A DNA stretch of 64,000 bases from Nonomuraea africana (GTDB lineage: Bacteria; Actinomycetota; Actinomycetes; Streptosporangiales; Streptosporangiaceae), in the NCBI RefSeq assembly GCF_014873535.1, contig NZ_JADBEF010000001.1:6944001-7008000 (forward strand), in the 5' to 3' direction. Of this stretch, positions 25,169 to 32,593 are shown one piece after another (position 1 is the first letter of the stretch; every line of letters starts with the position of its first letter). The position numbers were made by a program, and so were the translations under genes. Under the pieces are notes generated by a model. The model saw only the letters and a list, made by a program, of their open reading frames with translations. It searched no databases and was not told the origin of the DNA.

Positions 25169-26410
25169 CTAACCGAGCAGCGGGCCGGCGGCCTTGGCCG
25201 CGTCGCTCAGCGCCTGCTCGACGGACTTCTTCCCGAGCAGCGCCGCCTGGATCTCCGGAGCGAGCACGCCCTGGACGTCCCGGGCCTTCTCGTGGAGCGG
25301 GCCGACGGTGCTGATGGCGACCTGCTTCTCCTGCTCACCGAGGACCGGGTCGTCGGCGTAGAGGGCGCCGGTGGACTTCTTCGCGGAGAAGAAGCTGGAC
25401 GCGAGGTCGTACTTCTTGGCGTTCTCGGCGTTGGACGCGAAGGCGATCCACTTGCCGGCGGCCTCCTTGTTCTCGGCGTTCTTGAGCATGGAGAGCGAGC
25501 CGACCGTGCCGTACCCGATCTGCTTGGTCCCGGTCAGGTAGGGGAGGGCCTTGATGTTCTCCTTGCCCCAGAACTTCTCGAGCTCCGACGGCACCACGTG
25601 CCACACGCAGCCCACCTTGTTCTGCGCGATGCGGGTCTGCTCGATCGGGGGCATCGACGTGAGCAGGCTCTTGTCCACGTATCCGCCGTCGACGAGCTGC
25701 TTGACGAAACCGAGCGCCTTGCGGCCGGCGTCGCTGTCGAAGCCGACCGACTTGCCGTCGGGGCTGAACACGTCCCCGCCGGCCTGCCAGAGCAGCGGGT
25801 AGAAGGTCTGGTTCAGGGTCTGCTTGACGTCACCGGCGTACGCGGTCATGTCGTAGCCCTTGGCCTTGAACTTCGGCGCCATTTCGAGCAGGTCGTTCCA
25901 GCTGGTCGGATAGGTCTCCTGACCGACCGCCTCGAAGACCTTCTTGTTGCAGAGCGGCGTCACGGCGCTGGTGAGCACCGGCGCGCCCATCATCTTGCCG
26001 TCGATGGTCACTGCCTTCACGACGTTGTCGAGGTAGTCGCTCCTGGCCGCCTCGTCGAGGTAGGCGTCGACGGGCTCGATGTTGCGGACGTACTTGGGCA
26101 GCTGGTCGGGGATGAGGTAGACGACGTCGGGGCCCTTGTTCCCGGCGATCGCGGTGGCGAGCGCCTGGTCGCGGTTCGCCCACGGGAAGATTTCGGCCTT
26201 GACCTCGATGTCGGGGTTCGCCGCCTGGAACGCCTTGACGGTCTCGTCCCAGTAGGCCCGGTGCTTGGCCTCATCGAAGATCACCGGGTAGATCCACATG
26301 GTCACGGACTTCTTGCCGGAGTCACCGGAGCCGGACCCACCACAGCCGGTGGCCACGAGCGCGGCGACGAGCACCACCGCAACGGCCGACAGGCTCTTCC
26401 GAACACGCAT
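25169..26410 (-). CDS. Sugar ABC transporter substrate-binding lipoprotein
   Basis: A 413-residue family 1 solute-binding protein. It has a lipoprotein signal with lipobox VATGC near residue 22, then a GSGSGDSGK linker. It has KAFQAANPDIEVKAEIFPW and a GPDVVYLIPDQLPKY segment typical of oligosaccharide-binding proteins, with many aromatic residues for sugar stacking. ATG 26410 follows GGAAGGA at six bases. An operator-like palindrome lies ~45 bp upstream of the start. The ligand is unknown; the neighbouring hydroxyacid dehydrogenase hints at an acidic sugar (weak inference). Confidence 0.92.
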   Translation of the reverse strand: MRVRKSLSAVAVVLVAALVATGCGGSGSGDSGKKSVTMWIYPVIFDEAKHRAYWDETVKAFQAANPDIEVKAEIFPWANRDQALATAIAGNKGPDVVYLIPDQLPKYVRNIEPVDAYLDEAARSDYLDNVVKAVTIDGKMMGAPVLTSAVTPLCNKKVFEAVGQETYPTSWNDLLEMAPKFKAKGYDMTAYAGDVKQTLNQTFYPLLWQAGGDVFSPDGKSVGFDSDAGRKALGFVKQLVDGGYVDKSLLTSMPPIEQTRIAQNKVGCVWHVVPSELEKFWGKENIKALPYLTGTKQIGYGTVGSLSMLKNAENKEAAGKWIAFASNAENAKKYDLASSFFSAKKSTGALYADDPVLGEQEKQVAISTVGPLHEKARDVQGVLAPEIQAALLGKKSVEQALSDAAKAAGPLLG

Positions 26411-26449
26411 CTAGCATCCTTCCAAAGGGCTAAGTACGCAGCACCCTAA

Positions 26450-26469
26450 CTTACGGTCCGGACCGATAC
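26450..26469. promoter_or_regulatory. GGTC-CG-GACC operator upstream of the sugar importer
   Basis: TTACGGTCCGGACCGATA contains a perfect CGGTCCGGACCG palindrome (26454-26465) about 45 bp before the binding-protein start. It shares its core with sites at 28573 and 28780, suggesting a local regulon. Confidence 0.6.
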
Positions 26470-26582
26470 CAGGGGCTGACAGGTCTCAAGGTTCGCATCG
26501 CTACTGTTCGGGGGTCCGCCCACGTGGCTGTGCGTGACAGGGGCCGACTGACGCCCGGCTGGTGCGGGCGGCAATTCGGCGA

Positions 26583-28547
26583 TTACTGCCGGGTCTTCGG
26601 CAGTGGGAACCGGGCCAGGTCGGTGCCGAGCATGCCCCAGGTGGCCTTGCCGTCCGGGGTGAAGTTGAACGACGGGTTGTTGTACCAGCCGCGCGGCACG
26701 TTGTCGTACAGCGTGGTGACCTCGCCGCCCGGCGTGGTGGGCAGCTCGGAGATGTCGTTGGTCCAGTGCACCCACGACAACACCCGGCCGTCGACCCCGT
26801 TGAGCTGGCCGTATCCGCCGAGCTCACCCTCCATGACGATCGTGCGTATGGTCAGGTCGTACGCGAACCAGGCGCCGCGCGGACGCCGGCCCATCGCGTA
26901 CAGCAGGTTCCCGACCACGTGGACGCTCTCGTACGAGGCCCAGTCCGGCTTGATCTCCTCACGCCACAGCAGCTGCCTGGTGACGATGTCGACCGCCGCG
27001 ACCTGAGCCGTCCTGCGCAACGGGCCGGTAGTGCCCTCGCCGTACGTGTCGCCGACGATGTACGCCGTGGTGCCCTGCACCACCACGTCCATCACGCTCT
27101 GCTCGGGCAGGTATTCCCGGTGGACGTCGAAGGTGTTGGTGGCCAGGTCGATGAAGGTCAGCGCGCCGGTGTGCTTGGTGGTCTGCGGGCTGGACGCCAC
27201 CACCAGTTGGTTGCGCGGGCGGTCGACGTGGATCCGCTTGGTGCGCAGCTGCAGGTTGCCGAGCAGTCCCAGCACGGTGATCTTGAAGCTGTCCGGGTCG
27301 ATCGACACGATCTGCGCGCTCGGGTAGAGCCCGGCGTAGACCGTGCCCGCCATCCCCTCGGCCAGCGCTTTCGGCTCGCCGTTGATGTCGAACCGAGTGT
27401 TGGTGCCGGCCTCGGGCCGGTGCACGGTCATCGCGTAGTGACCGGCCACCCAGACAGTGCCCCGGGTGTGCCGCATCATCGTCTGGATGGTCTCGGGATA
27501 GCCGAACCCACGCGTCGCGGTCTGCCACACGCTGCCGACGCCGCCCGGCGTCGCCTTCCACACGTGGCCCAGACCACTGACGCCCAGCAGGTTGCCGCCG
27601 GGCAGCGGGGCGAGGAGCTGATTCTCCACATCCGCGAGGGGCTGGCCGACCTTGGCCAGACCGTCGGCGGTGACCTCGTACAGGTTGGTGGTGAGCCGGG
27701 TCAGCGCGTAGACCTTGCCGTCACTGCCGACGGTGACCTGGTCGATGTAGCGGTCCTCGGCGGGAATGTCCCGGGAGACCCGCTCGGAGCCGTCGCGGCG
27801 GAAGGAGATCAGCTGGCGGCCGCTCGCGACGTAGATGACGCCGTCCTTGACCGTCATGTCGAGGATGCCGACCGGCGAGGGGCTGAGGTGCGACGTGAGG
27901 CTGGTAGGGGTGCCGCCGGCCTTCGGCCACACCAGCAGGGTGCCCGGGGCCGCCGAGCCGCCGTAGACGTACTCGTCGTCGATGGCAACGGCCGTCGCGT
28001 ACTGCGAGGTGGAGATCCGGCCGTACGTCTCGATCACTGCGTCGGAGAGGCGGATCCGCTTCACCGTGCAGTCCGGATACGTGCCGATGTAGAGGTGGTC
28101 ACCGTTGACGACCATGTCGTAGTACCAGGTGGTGCTGCCGCCGGCCTGGGCCCAGGCGACCAGCTCCTTGGTCTGCGGGTCGAACCGGTAGATGTACGCG
28201 CTGCCGGCCGGGCCGATGTAGACGTACCGGCCGTCGGCGGCGAGCTTCTGGCCGCCGTTGCTGGGGATGGTGAGATCATCGATCGACCGCAGCTCGCCGG
28301 TGTTGACGTCGAACGCGCCCAACCGCAACTTCGACTCGGGCGTGTTGAAGCGCGACGTGATGAAGACGCTGTCTCCGATCACCGCCGCTCCGCGTACAGC
28401 GGCGGTCAAAGACGCCGGTCCGAAACTGGTCGGGGTGAGAGTCTTGTCATCGGCGAACGCCGGTGACACACCAACGCCGTGGCCGACTAACAGCGACGCG
28501 CCGGTGAGGCAACTGCCTGCCAGGAATGCTCGACGACTGAGGGGCAT
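26583..28547 (-). CDS. Tat-exported beta-propeller protein
   Basis: A 654-residue protein. Start ATG 28547 follows GGAGAC and gives a twin-arginine signal (PLSRRAFLAGSCLTGASLLVG) ending near AFADD. The rest is a run of ~45-residue beta-propeller blades (GQKLAADGRYVYIGPAGSAYIYRFDPQTKELV, VNGDHLYIGTYPDC, VKDGVIYVASGRQLI, VQGTTAYIVGDTYG), probably two propellers. It should fold in the cytoplasm and then be exported, possibly with a cofactor. It sits next to the sugar importer and shares the operator motif, so it may bind or process the imported saccharide outside the cell (inference). No catalytic motif was found. Confidence 0.8.
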   Translation of the reverse strand: MPLSRRAFLAGSCLTGASLLVGHGVGVSPAFADDKTLTPTSFGPASLTAAVRGAAVIGDSVFITSRFNTPESKLRLGAFDVNTGELRSIDDLTIPSNGGQKLAADGRYVYIGPAGSAYIYRFDPQTKELVAWAQAGGSTTWYYDMVVNGDHLYIGTYPDCTVKRIRLSDAVIETYGRISTSQYATAVAIDDEYVYGGSAAPGTLLVWPKAGGTPTSLTSHLSPSPVGILDMTVKDGVIYVASGRQLISFRRDGSERVSRDIPAEDRYIDQVTVGSDGKVYALTRLTTNLYEVTADGLAKVGQPLADVENQLLAPLPGGNLLGVSGLGHVWKATPGGVGSVWQTATRGFGYPETIQTMMRHTRGTVWVAGHYAMTVHRPEAGTNTRFDINGEPKALAEGMAGTVYAGLYPSAQIVSIDPDSFKITVLGLLGNLQLRTKRIHVDRPRNQLVVASSPQTTKHTGALTFIDLATNTFDVHREYLPEQSVMDVVVQGTTAYIVGDTYGEGTTGPLRRTAQVAAVDIVTRQLLWREEIKPDWASYESVHVVGNLLYAMGRRPRGAWFAYDLTIRTIVMEGELGGYGQLNGVDGRVLSWVHWTNDISELPTTPGGEVTTLYDNVPRGWYNNPSFNFTPDGKATWGMLGTDLARFPLPKTRQ

Positions 28548-28572
28548 CGCTGTCTCCGTCGGTTGAACCTCT

Positions 28573-28592
28573 ATTACGGTCGGGACCCTAAT
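28573..28592. promoter_or_regulatory. GGTC-GG-GACC operator upstream of the propeller gene
   Basis: ATTACGGTCGGGACCCTAAT, a 20-bp near-palindrome with 8 of 10 pairs matching, lies 25 bp upstream of the propeller start, a position suited to repression. It has the same core as the sites at 26450 and 28780. Confidence 0.6.
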
Positions 28593-29093
28593 CACCGCCG
28601 CTGGGAGTCGTCAAGAGTGCCGGGTCGCCTGGTCGGGATCCTGGTAGTAGTCGCCACAAAGGCACGGAGATGCCGCGTCGCGTTCGACGTGCCGTGCGAG
28701 GCGGGCCGAAGGGGCCACCAGCGACGCGCCGTCCCCCGTGCTGGAGACTCCTGCACCTTGACGGCCTTCCCGGCGAGAGATTACGGTCAGGACCGTTAAT
28801 CCAAGAGAACGGCTTGGTGGCTATGCGTTCGATGGCGAGTCCGGAGGAGCGGCTGACGCAGCCGCGGAACGGCCCTGGTGGAAGAGCCCTCGCGACGAGG
28901 CCCCAGCGCGGCCCGAGACCGGCTGCACCACATCGTCAGGAGTCACCTTGCGCTCCGTTCGTCAGAGGCCGACTCAGGGCTGTTGCGAACATCGGGCGGG
29001 TAACGATGGTGCCCTTGCCGTGTCGCAAGGTTGCCATGGCCTTCAGCGCCATCGTGCCGTCCGCGTGAAGATCGCAGCGGGCGCGCGCATGGC
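28593..29093. other. Intergenic region, no convincing gene
   Basis: About 500 bp between the propeller gene and the SRPBCC gene. Apart from the operator at 28780, it holds only Arg/Pro-rich frames without ribosome sites or family features. A plus-strand frame from ATG 28822 (RSMASPEERLTQPRNG) begins downstream of the operator but degenerates quickly; it could be the start of a decayed gene. Confidence 0.5.
28780..28800. promoter_or_regulatory. Third GGTC-AG-GACC operator copy
   Basis: ATTACGGTCAGGACCGTTAAT matches the two other sites. It is about 190 bp from the second and points at a region with no convincing gene on the plus strand, so it may have served a gene that is now lost. Confidence 0.5.
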
Positions 29094-29597
29094 CTATGAG
29101 GTGCCACCCAGGTCCGAACGCCCTGGTGTCGATCTGTTGGGAGCGGACTCGACGAGTGCGGCCAGGTTCGCCAGCGCCATCCGCGTGCCCGTCTCGTTGT
29201 CGGCGGCGGGCACGGCGTCGGGGATTCCTTCGTGCACGATGACGACATCGGTGCCCCCGCCGGCGTCGGTGAGCGTCGTCGTCATCGTCATGGCCCCGCG
29301 CAGCGCGGGATCTGCGGTCTCGAACTCGAACACCTCGACAACCCGCTCGTCCGGAACGAGTTCCGCGAAGTGGCCATGGTACGTGTCGGTGTGCGACGCC
29401 GACTTGCCAGTCGGTCCCGGCGCGTCGTAAGTGAGCGAGATCCGGAACGAGCCGCCCTCACGAGCGTCGAACTCGTGGATGTGGCTGCTCATACCCGCTG
29501 GCACCCGCCATTGTGCGATCGCGCCCGCATCGACGAGTGCCTGGTAAACGGCCGAACGCGGCGCGTTCACGTGCTGGGAGACCCGCGTCGAGTACAT
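29094..29597 (-). CDS. SRPBCC/AHSA1-domain protein
   Basis: A 167-residue START-like protein of the AHSA1 group. It has the opening STRVSQHVNAPRSAVYQALVDAGAIAQWRVPAGM, a helix-grip fold pattern and a late GWxxxLxxLA-like helix (RMALANLAALVE). Such proteins bind hydrophobic ligands; many are small polyketide or lipid binders. ATG 29597 is chosen because it directly precedes the conserved opening; no clear ribosome site is visible. The gene stands alone. Confidence 0.85.
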   Translation of the reverse strand: MYSTRVSQHVNAPRSAVYQALVDAGAIAQWRVPAGMSSHIHEFDAREGGSFRISLTYDAPGPTGKSASHTDTYHGHFAELVPDERVVEVFEFETADPALRGAMTMTTTLTDAGGGTDVVIVHEGIPDAVPAADNETGTRMALANLAALVESAPNRSTPGRSDLGGTS

Positions 29598-29690
29598 GCA
29601 GCCGACTGTAACTTGACCCCATCGATCGGCCAATCACCCCACCAGGCCCCGCACCGAACAGCCCCGCCGCGTCCGCAAGGCGTCACATGA

Positions 29691-29760
29691 GGATCGGTTT
29701 CATGCGTGTACGTCGTGGCTCTCTGCATCGGCCTGCGGCGCGGAGGCCTGGGCTCCACGG
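29691..29760 (+). pseudogene. 70-bp scrap of a tyrosine recombinase gene
   Basis: One plus-strand frame reads VYVVALCIGLRRGGLGST, matching box I (ALCLGLRRGE..GLRW) of the integrase fragment at 56049-56122. The DNA aligns over about 70 bp with clear identity, including GATCGGTT at the left end. No further integrase sequence is visible on either side. It is a footprint of a lost element related to those at tRNA-Phe. Confidence 0.55.
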
Positions 29761-29816
29761 CCGGCGCTTGATCCGCGTCATGAACGGTCGGCCGGCGTGT
29801 GCGATGAGGCCGGAGG

Positions 29817-30854
29817 TCACCCGTTGCCCAGCGACAGTTCGTCCAGCGGCAGGGACCGCAGGAAGTCCTCGGCATCGAAGATCTCCCCGGCGGTGACGAC
29901 GCCGGCGGCCCGGCCACGGCCGGCCACGATCCGCTCGGTGGCCTCCACCACGATCGGCGCGGTGATGGCGTAGATGTCGCGGCCGCGCGCCGCCACCCGT
30001 CGCTGCTCGTCCCCCCGGCGGACGACGACCTCGACCAGGAAGACCTGGGCCGACCGGCCGTCGGCGTCAGCCGCCTGCGGGCCCTTGGTCTCCGGGTCGC
30101 TGAGATCCTTCAGCGGGGCGGCGTTCAGGAAGGTGTTGATCCGCGCGGTGTCCAGATGGCGGGAGATGGTGATCACATCGGTGGTGGAGAACTGCCCTAC
30201 GACCTCTTGGGTCCCGAACGGGTCGGAGAAGGTCCAGGTCCCCGTCGGCTGCGGCTCGTCGCCCGAGAGGACCTGCAGGTGGTGGTCCGAGAAGACCACC
30301 CGCCGGCCGGCCCGGCGGCGGCCGGCCAGCAGGGTTCCCCGGGTCGGGTGCCAGCTGTCCAGTGCCACCGCGATCGAGATCTCGTCCGCCTCCGGCCAGT
30401 CACCCATCGCGACGGTGGCGAGCAGGTCGCCCAGCGCGCCGTAGAACGCCATCACCGGCGCCACCACGATGCCCGCCTCCTTCACCCGCGGGTCATCCCG
30501 GTAGGTGTCGAAGGTGTCGATCGCGACCAGGGTCTCGCCGGTGACGTCCAGGTAGTGGATCCCGGCGCGCAGCGCGGCCTCGATCAGCGGCGGCGTGGTG
30601 TCACCGAACGGCCCGGCGCAGTTGATCACTGCGGCCGCACCGGCGATCGCGCGGTCGAGCGAGGCCGGGTCGTCGGCCGAGGCGACCCTCCACTCCACGC
30701 CGGGGTGGGCGGCAGCGGCCGCCTCCAGCTTCGCCGCGTCCCGCCCGGACAGCACCGGCGTCAAACCGCGCTCCAGCAGCTCCGCCGTCACGAACCGGGC
30801 GGTGTGCCCGTAGGCACCGAACACCGCGATCACCGGCTCGTTGGTCTTCGTCAT
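29817..30854 (-). CDS. Saccharopine-dehydrogenase-like NAD(P)-binding protein
   Basis: A 345-residue protein with an N-terminal Rossmann domain (VIAVFGAYGHTARFVTAELLERGL, GxxGxxx-type) followed by AAAVINCAGPFGDTTPPLIEAALRAGIHYLDVTGE. This is the signature of the saccharopine dehydrogenase/trans-acting enoyl reductase group. These reductases act on varied substrates, so the reaction is not predictable. Start ATG 30854 has GGAGGAG upstream. It is divergent from the GlxA-type regulator at 30951, which probably controls it. Confidence 0.88.
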   Translation of the reverse strand: MTKTNEPVIAVFGAYGHTARFVTAELLERGLTPVLSGRDAAKLEAAAAAHPGVEWRVASADDPASLDRAIAGAAAVINCAGPFGDTTPPLIEAALRAGIHYLDVTGETLVAIDTFDTYRDDPRVKEAGIVVAPVMAFYGALGDLLATVAMGDWPEADEISIAVALDSWHPTRGTLLAGRRRAGRRVVFSDHHLQVLSGDEPQPTGTWTFSDPFGTQEVVGQFSTTDVITISRHLDTARINTFLNAAPLKDLSDPETKGPQAADADGRSAQVFLVEVVVRRGDEQRRVAARGRDIYAITAPIVVEATERIVAGRGRAAGVVTAGEIFDAEDFLRSLPLDELSLGNG

Positions 30855-30950
30855 CAGGTCTCCTCCAGCTGTAGGGGCTCCTTCCCATCCTGCTGAGCGG
30901 TGCCGCCGGGGGCCACCGTCCATGACGTCAACCTGCGCTAGATTCGCGTC

Positions 30951-31928
30951 ATGCGCCCCCATCGAGTCGTCATGGCCGTCACCGACGACATGCCGATCTT
31001 CGAAGCGGCCGTCCCGTGTCAGGTCTTCGGCGTCGACCGGCCGCACCTGGCCGATCCGTGGTACCAGTTCTCGGCGGTCCCGGTCGGGACTGCGCCGGTA
31101 CGGCTGAGCCCGGGATTCACCCTCGCCCCGGCCCGCCACGGGTGGGATCTGGCATCGACGGACACCCTCGTCGTCCCGGCCTGCACGAATGTGCACGACG
31201 ACCCGCCGGCGGAGTTGGTGGACGTCGTTCGGGAGGCGTACCGGCGCGGGATCCGGATCCTGTCCATCTGTTCCGGCGCCTTCGTCCTGGCCGCCGCCGG
31301 GGTGCTCGACGGGCGTCGGGCCACCACCCACTGGCTGCACGCGGAGGAGCTGAGCCGCCGCTATCCCGCCGTCCGGGTCGACCCGTCCGTGCTCTACGTG
31401 GAGGACGCCAACGTGATCACCTCCGCGGGGACGGTGGCCGGCATCGACGCCTGCCTGCACGTGGTGCGGGTCGACCACGGCGCCGCGGTGGCCGCCGAGC
31501 TGGCCCGCCGCCTGGTCACCCCGCCGCACCGGGACGGCGGGCAGGCCCAGTACCACCGTCCGACCTCGCCCGTGGTCCGCGACGACTGGCTGGCCGCCCT
31601 GCTCGACTGGGCCGGCGAGCACCTGCATCTGCCGCTGTCCACCGCCGATCTGGCCGCTCAGGCCAATGTCAGCGTGCGCACCGTCGAGCGCCGGTTCGCC
31701 GAGGCGCTCGGGATGTCGCCGCTGCGCTGGCTGCTGCAGCAGAGGGTGCGCCGGGCCCAGCAATTCCTGGAGACCAGCGACCGGCCGATCGGCTGGATCG
31801 CCGCCACCTGCGGGTTCGGCGGGCCGGCCAGCCTGCGGGCGCACTTCGCCCGGATCGTCGGGGTGTCGCCCACCGCCTACCGGCGGACCTTCCACGAACG
31901 GGCCGGCGCGGCGCGGATCGCCAGCTGA
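30951..31928 (+). CDS. GlxA-family transcriptional activator (DJ-1/PfpI plus AraC HTH)
   Basis: A 325-residue regulator. The N-terminal DJ-1/PfpI-like domain (VVMAVTDDMPIFEAAVPCQVFG) contains the nucleophile-elbow-like ICSGAFVLAAAGVLDGRRATTHW near residue 105. The C-terminal AraC domain (residues ~215-315) has two helix-turn-helix units (STADLAAQANVSVRTVERRFAEALGMSPLRWL and PIGWIAATCGFGGPASLRAHFARIVGVSPTAYRR). It is divergent from the saccharopine-dehydrogenase-like gene, its likely target. Effector unknown. Confidence 0.92.
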   Translation: MRPHRVVMAVTDDMPIFEAAVPCQVFGVDRPHLADPWYQFSAVPVGTAPVRLSPGFTLAPARHGWDLASTDTLVVPACTNVHDDPPAELVDVVREAYRRGIRILSICSGAFVLAAAGVLDGRRATTHWLHAEELSRRYPAVRVDPSVLYVEDANVITSAGTVAGIDACLHVVRVDHGAAVAAELARRLVTPPHRDGGQAQYHRPTSPVVRDDWLAALLDWAGEHLHLPLSTADLAAQANVSVRTVERRFAEALGMSPLRWLLQQRVRRAQQFLETSDRPIGWIAATCGFGGPASLRAHFARIVGVSPTAYRRTFHERAGAARIAS

Positions 31929-31941
31929 GGGCCGACCGTCG

Positions 31942-32400
31942 TCAGCACGTCGAGGGAGCGCAGGTGAAGGGATTCTCGGGCGGGGTCCAATACGGAGGGG
32001 GTGGGGCAAACGTAGGGGGTGCGGCAGTGGTGGTCTCGGGGGCTGGTTCCGGGGTGGTCCCCGAGGTCGGGTCGGGGGTCGAGCCCTTCCTGGATTCGTC
32101 GCCTGTCGGCGTGTTCGCGAGGCTCTCGGTGTGGGTCTGCTTGGCGGTCGGCGCCGACGTCCTGCGGCGGGGCGTCTGCTTGGGCACCGCCTGCTTGGGT
32201 ACCGTCTGCCTGGACGCCGGGGGTGTCGTCAGCCGTTCCCCTTCTTTGGTCTGTGACGGCACGGCGGTGGGGGACGTGGTGAGTCGCACCGTCGGCTGAA
32301 ACGTCGAGGACCCCTTGGCGGGTGACCCCACCGGATGCCCGCCCGCGTTTTTGCCGGCGGCGGCGCGGCCGTCCTGATCGGCTTCCGGTGCATGAGGCAC
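31942..32400 (-). CDS. Possible Pro/Thr-rich protein
   Basis: A 152-residue frame beginning at GTG 32400 with AGGA seven bases upstream. It is hydrophilic and rich in Thr, Pro and Lys (RQTVPKQAVPKQTPRR, TPTGDESRKGSTPDPTSGTTPEPAP), ending in a Pro/aromatic/Cys tail (YWTPPENPFTCAPSTC). It looks like a wall-linker segment, but no signal peptide or domain is visible, so it may be a remnant of a larger surface protein. It ends 13 bp from the convergent GlxA gene. The alternative plus-strand frame is less convincing. Confidence 0.35.
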   Translation of the reverse strand: MPHAPEADQDGRAAAGKNAGGHPVGSPAKGSSTFQPTVRLTTSPTAVPSQTKEGERLTTPPASRQTVPKQAVPKQTPRRRTSAPTAKQTHTESLANTPTGDESRKGSTPDPTSGTTPEPAPETTTAAPPTFAPPPPYWTPPENPFTCAPSTC

Positions 32401-32593
32401 ATCGCGGTCCTGATGTTTGCTGGTTCGCCGCTGCCACTCCAGCGCCCCGAAAGCGGGCCATCGTAGAAGTCCCAGTCGAACTGGATCGTGACGTCGGACC
32501 CCTATCCGCTTGGGCCCGGAGGACAAAGAACGGCGCGCATCCGTCGTCCCGCAGGCCAAAGGGCGGCACCGGTCGCCTGGCGATACTGGCAGC

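Noticed and set aside
28670..29068. 132-codon plus-strand frame after the third operator
   Set aside because: Arg/Pro-rich, no ribosome site, no recognisable motif; at most a decayed gene start.
31963..32299. Plus-strand Gly/Val/Cys-rich frame with GAGGGAG before GTG 31963
   Set aside because: Its composition is the complement of the Thr/Pro-rich minus-strand frame, with no domain or helix; the minus-strand reading is more protein-like.
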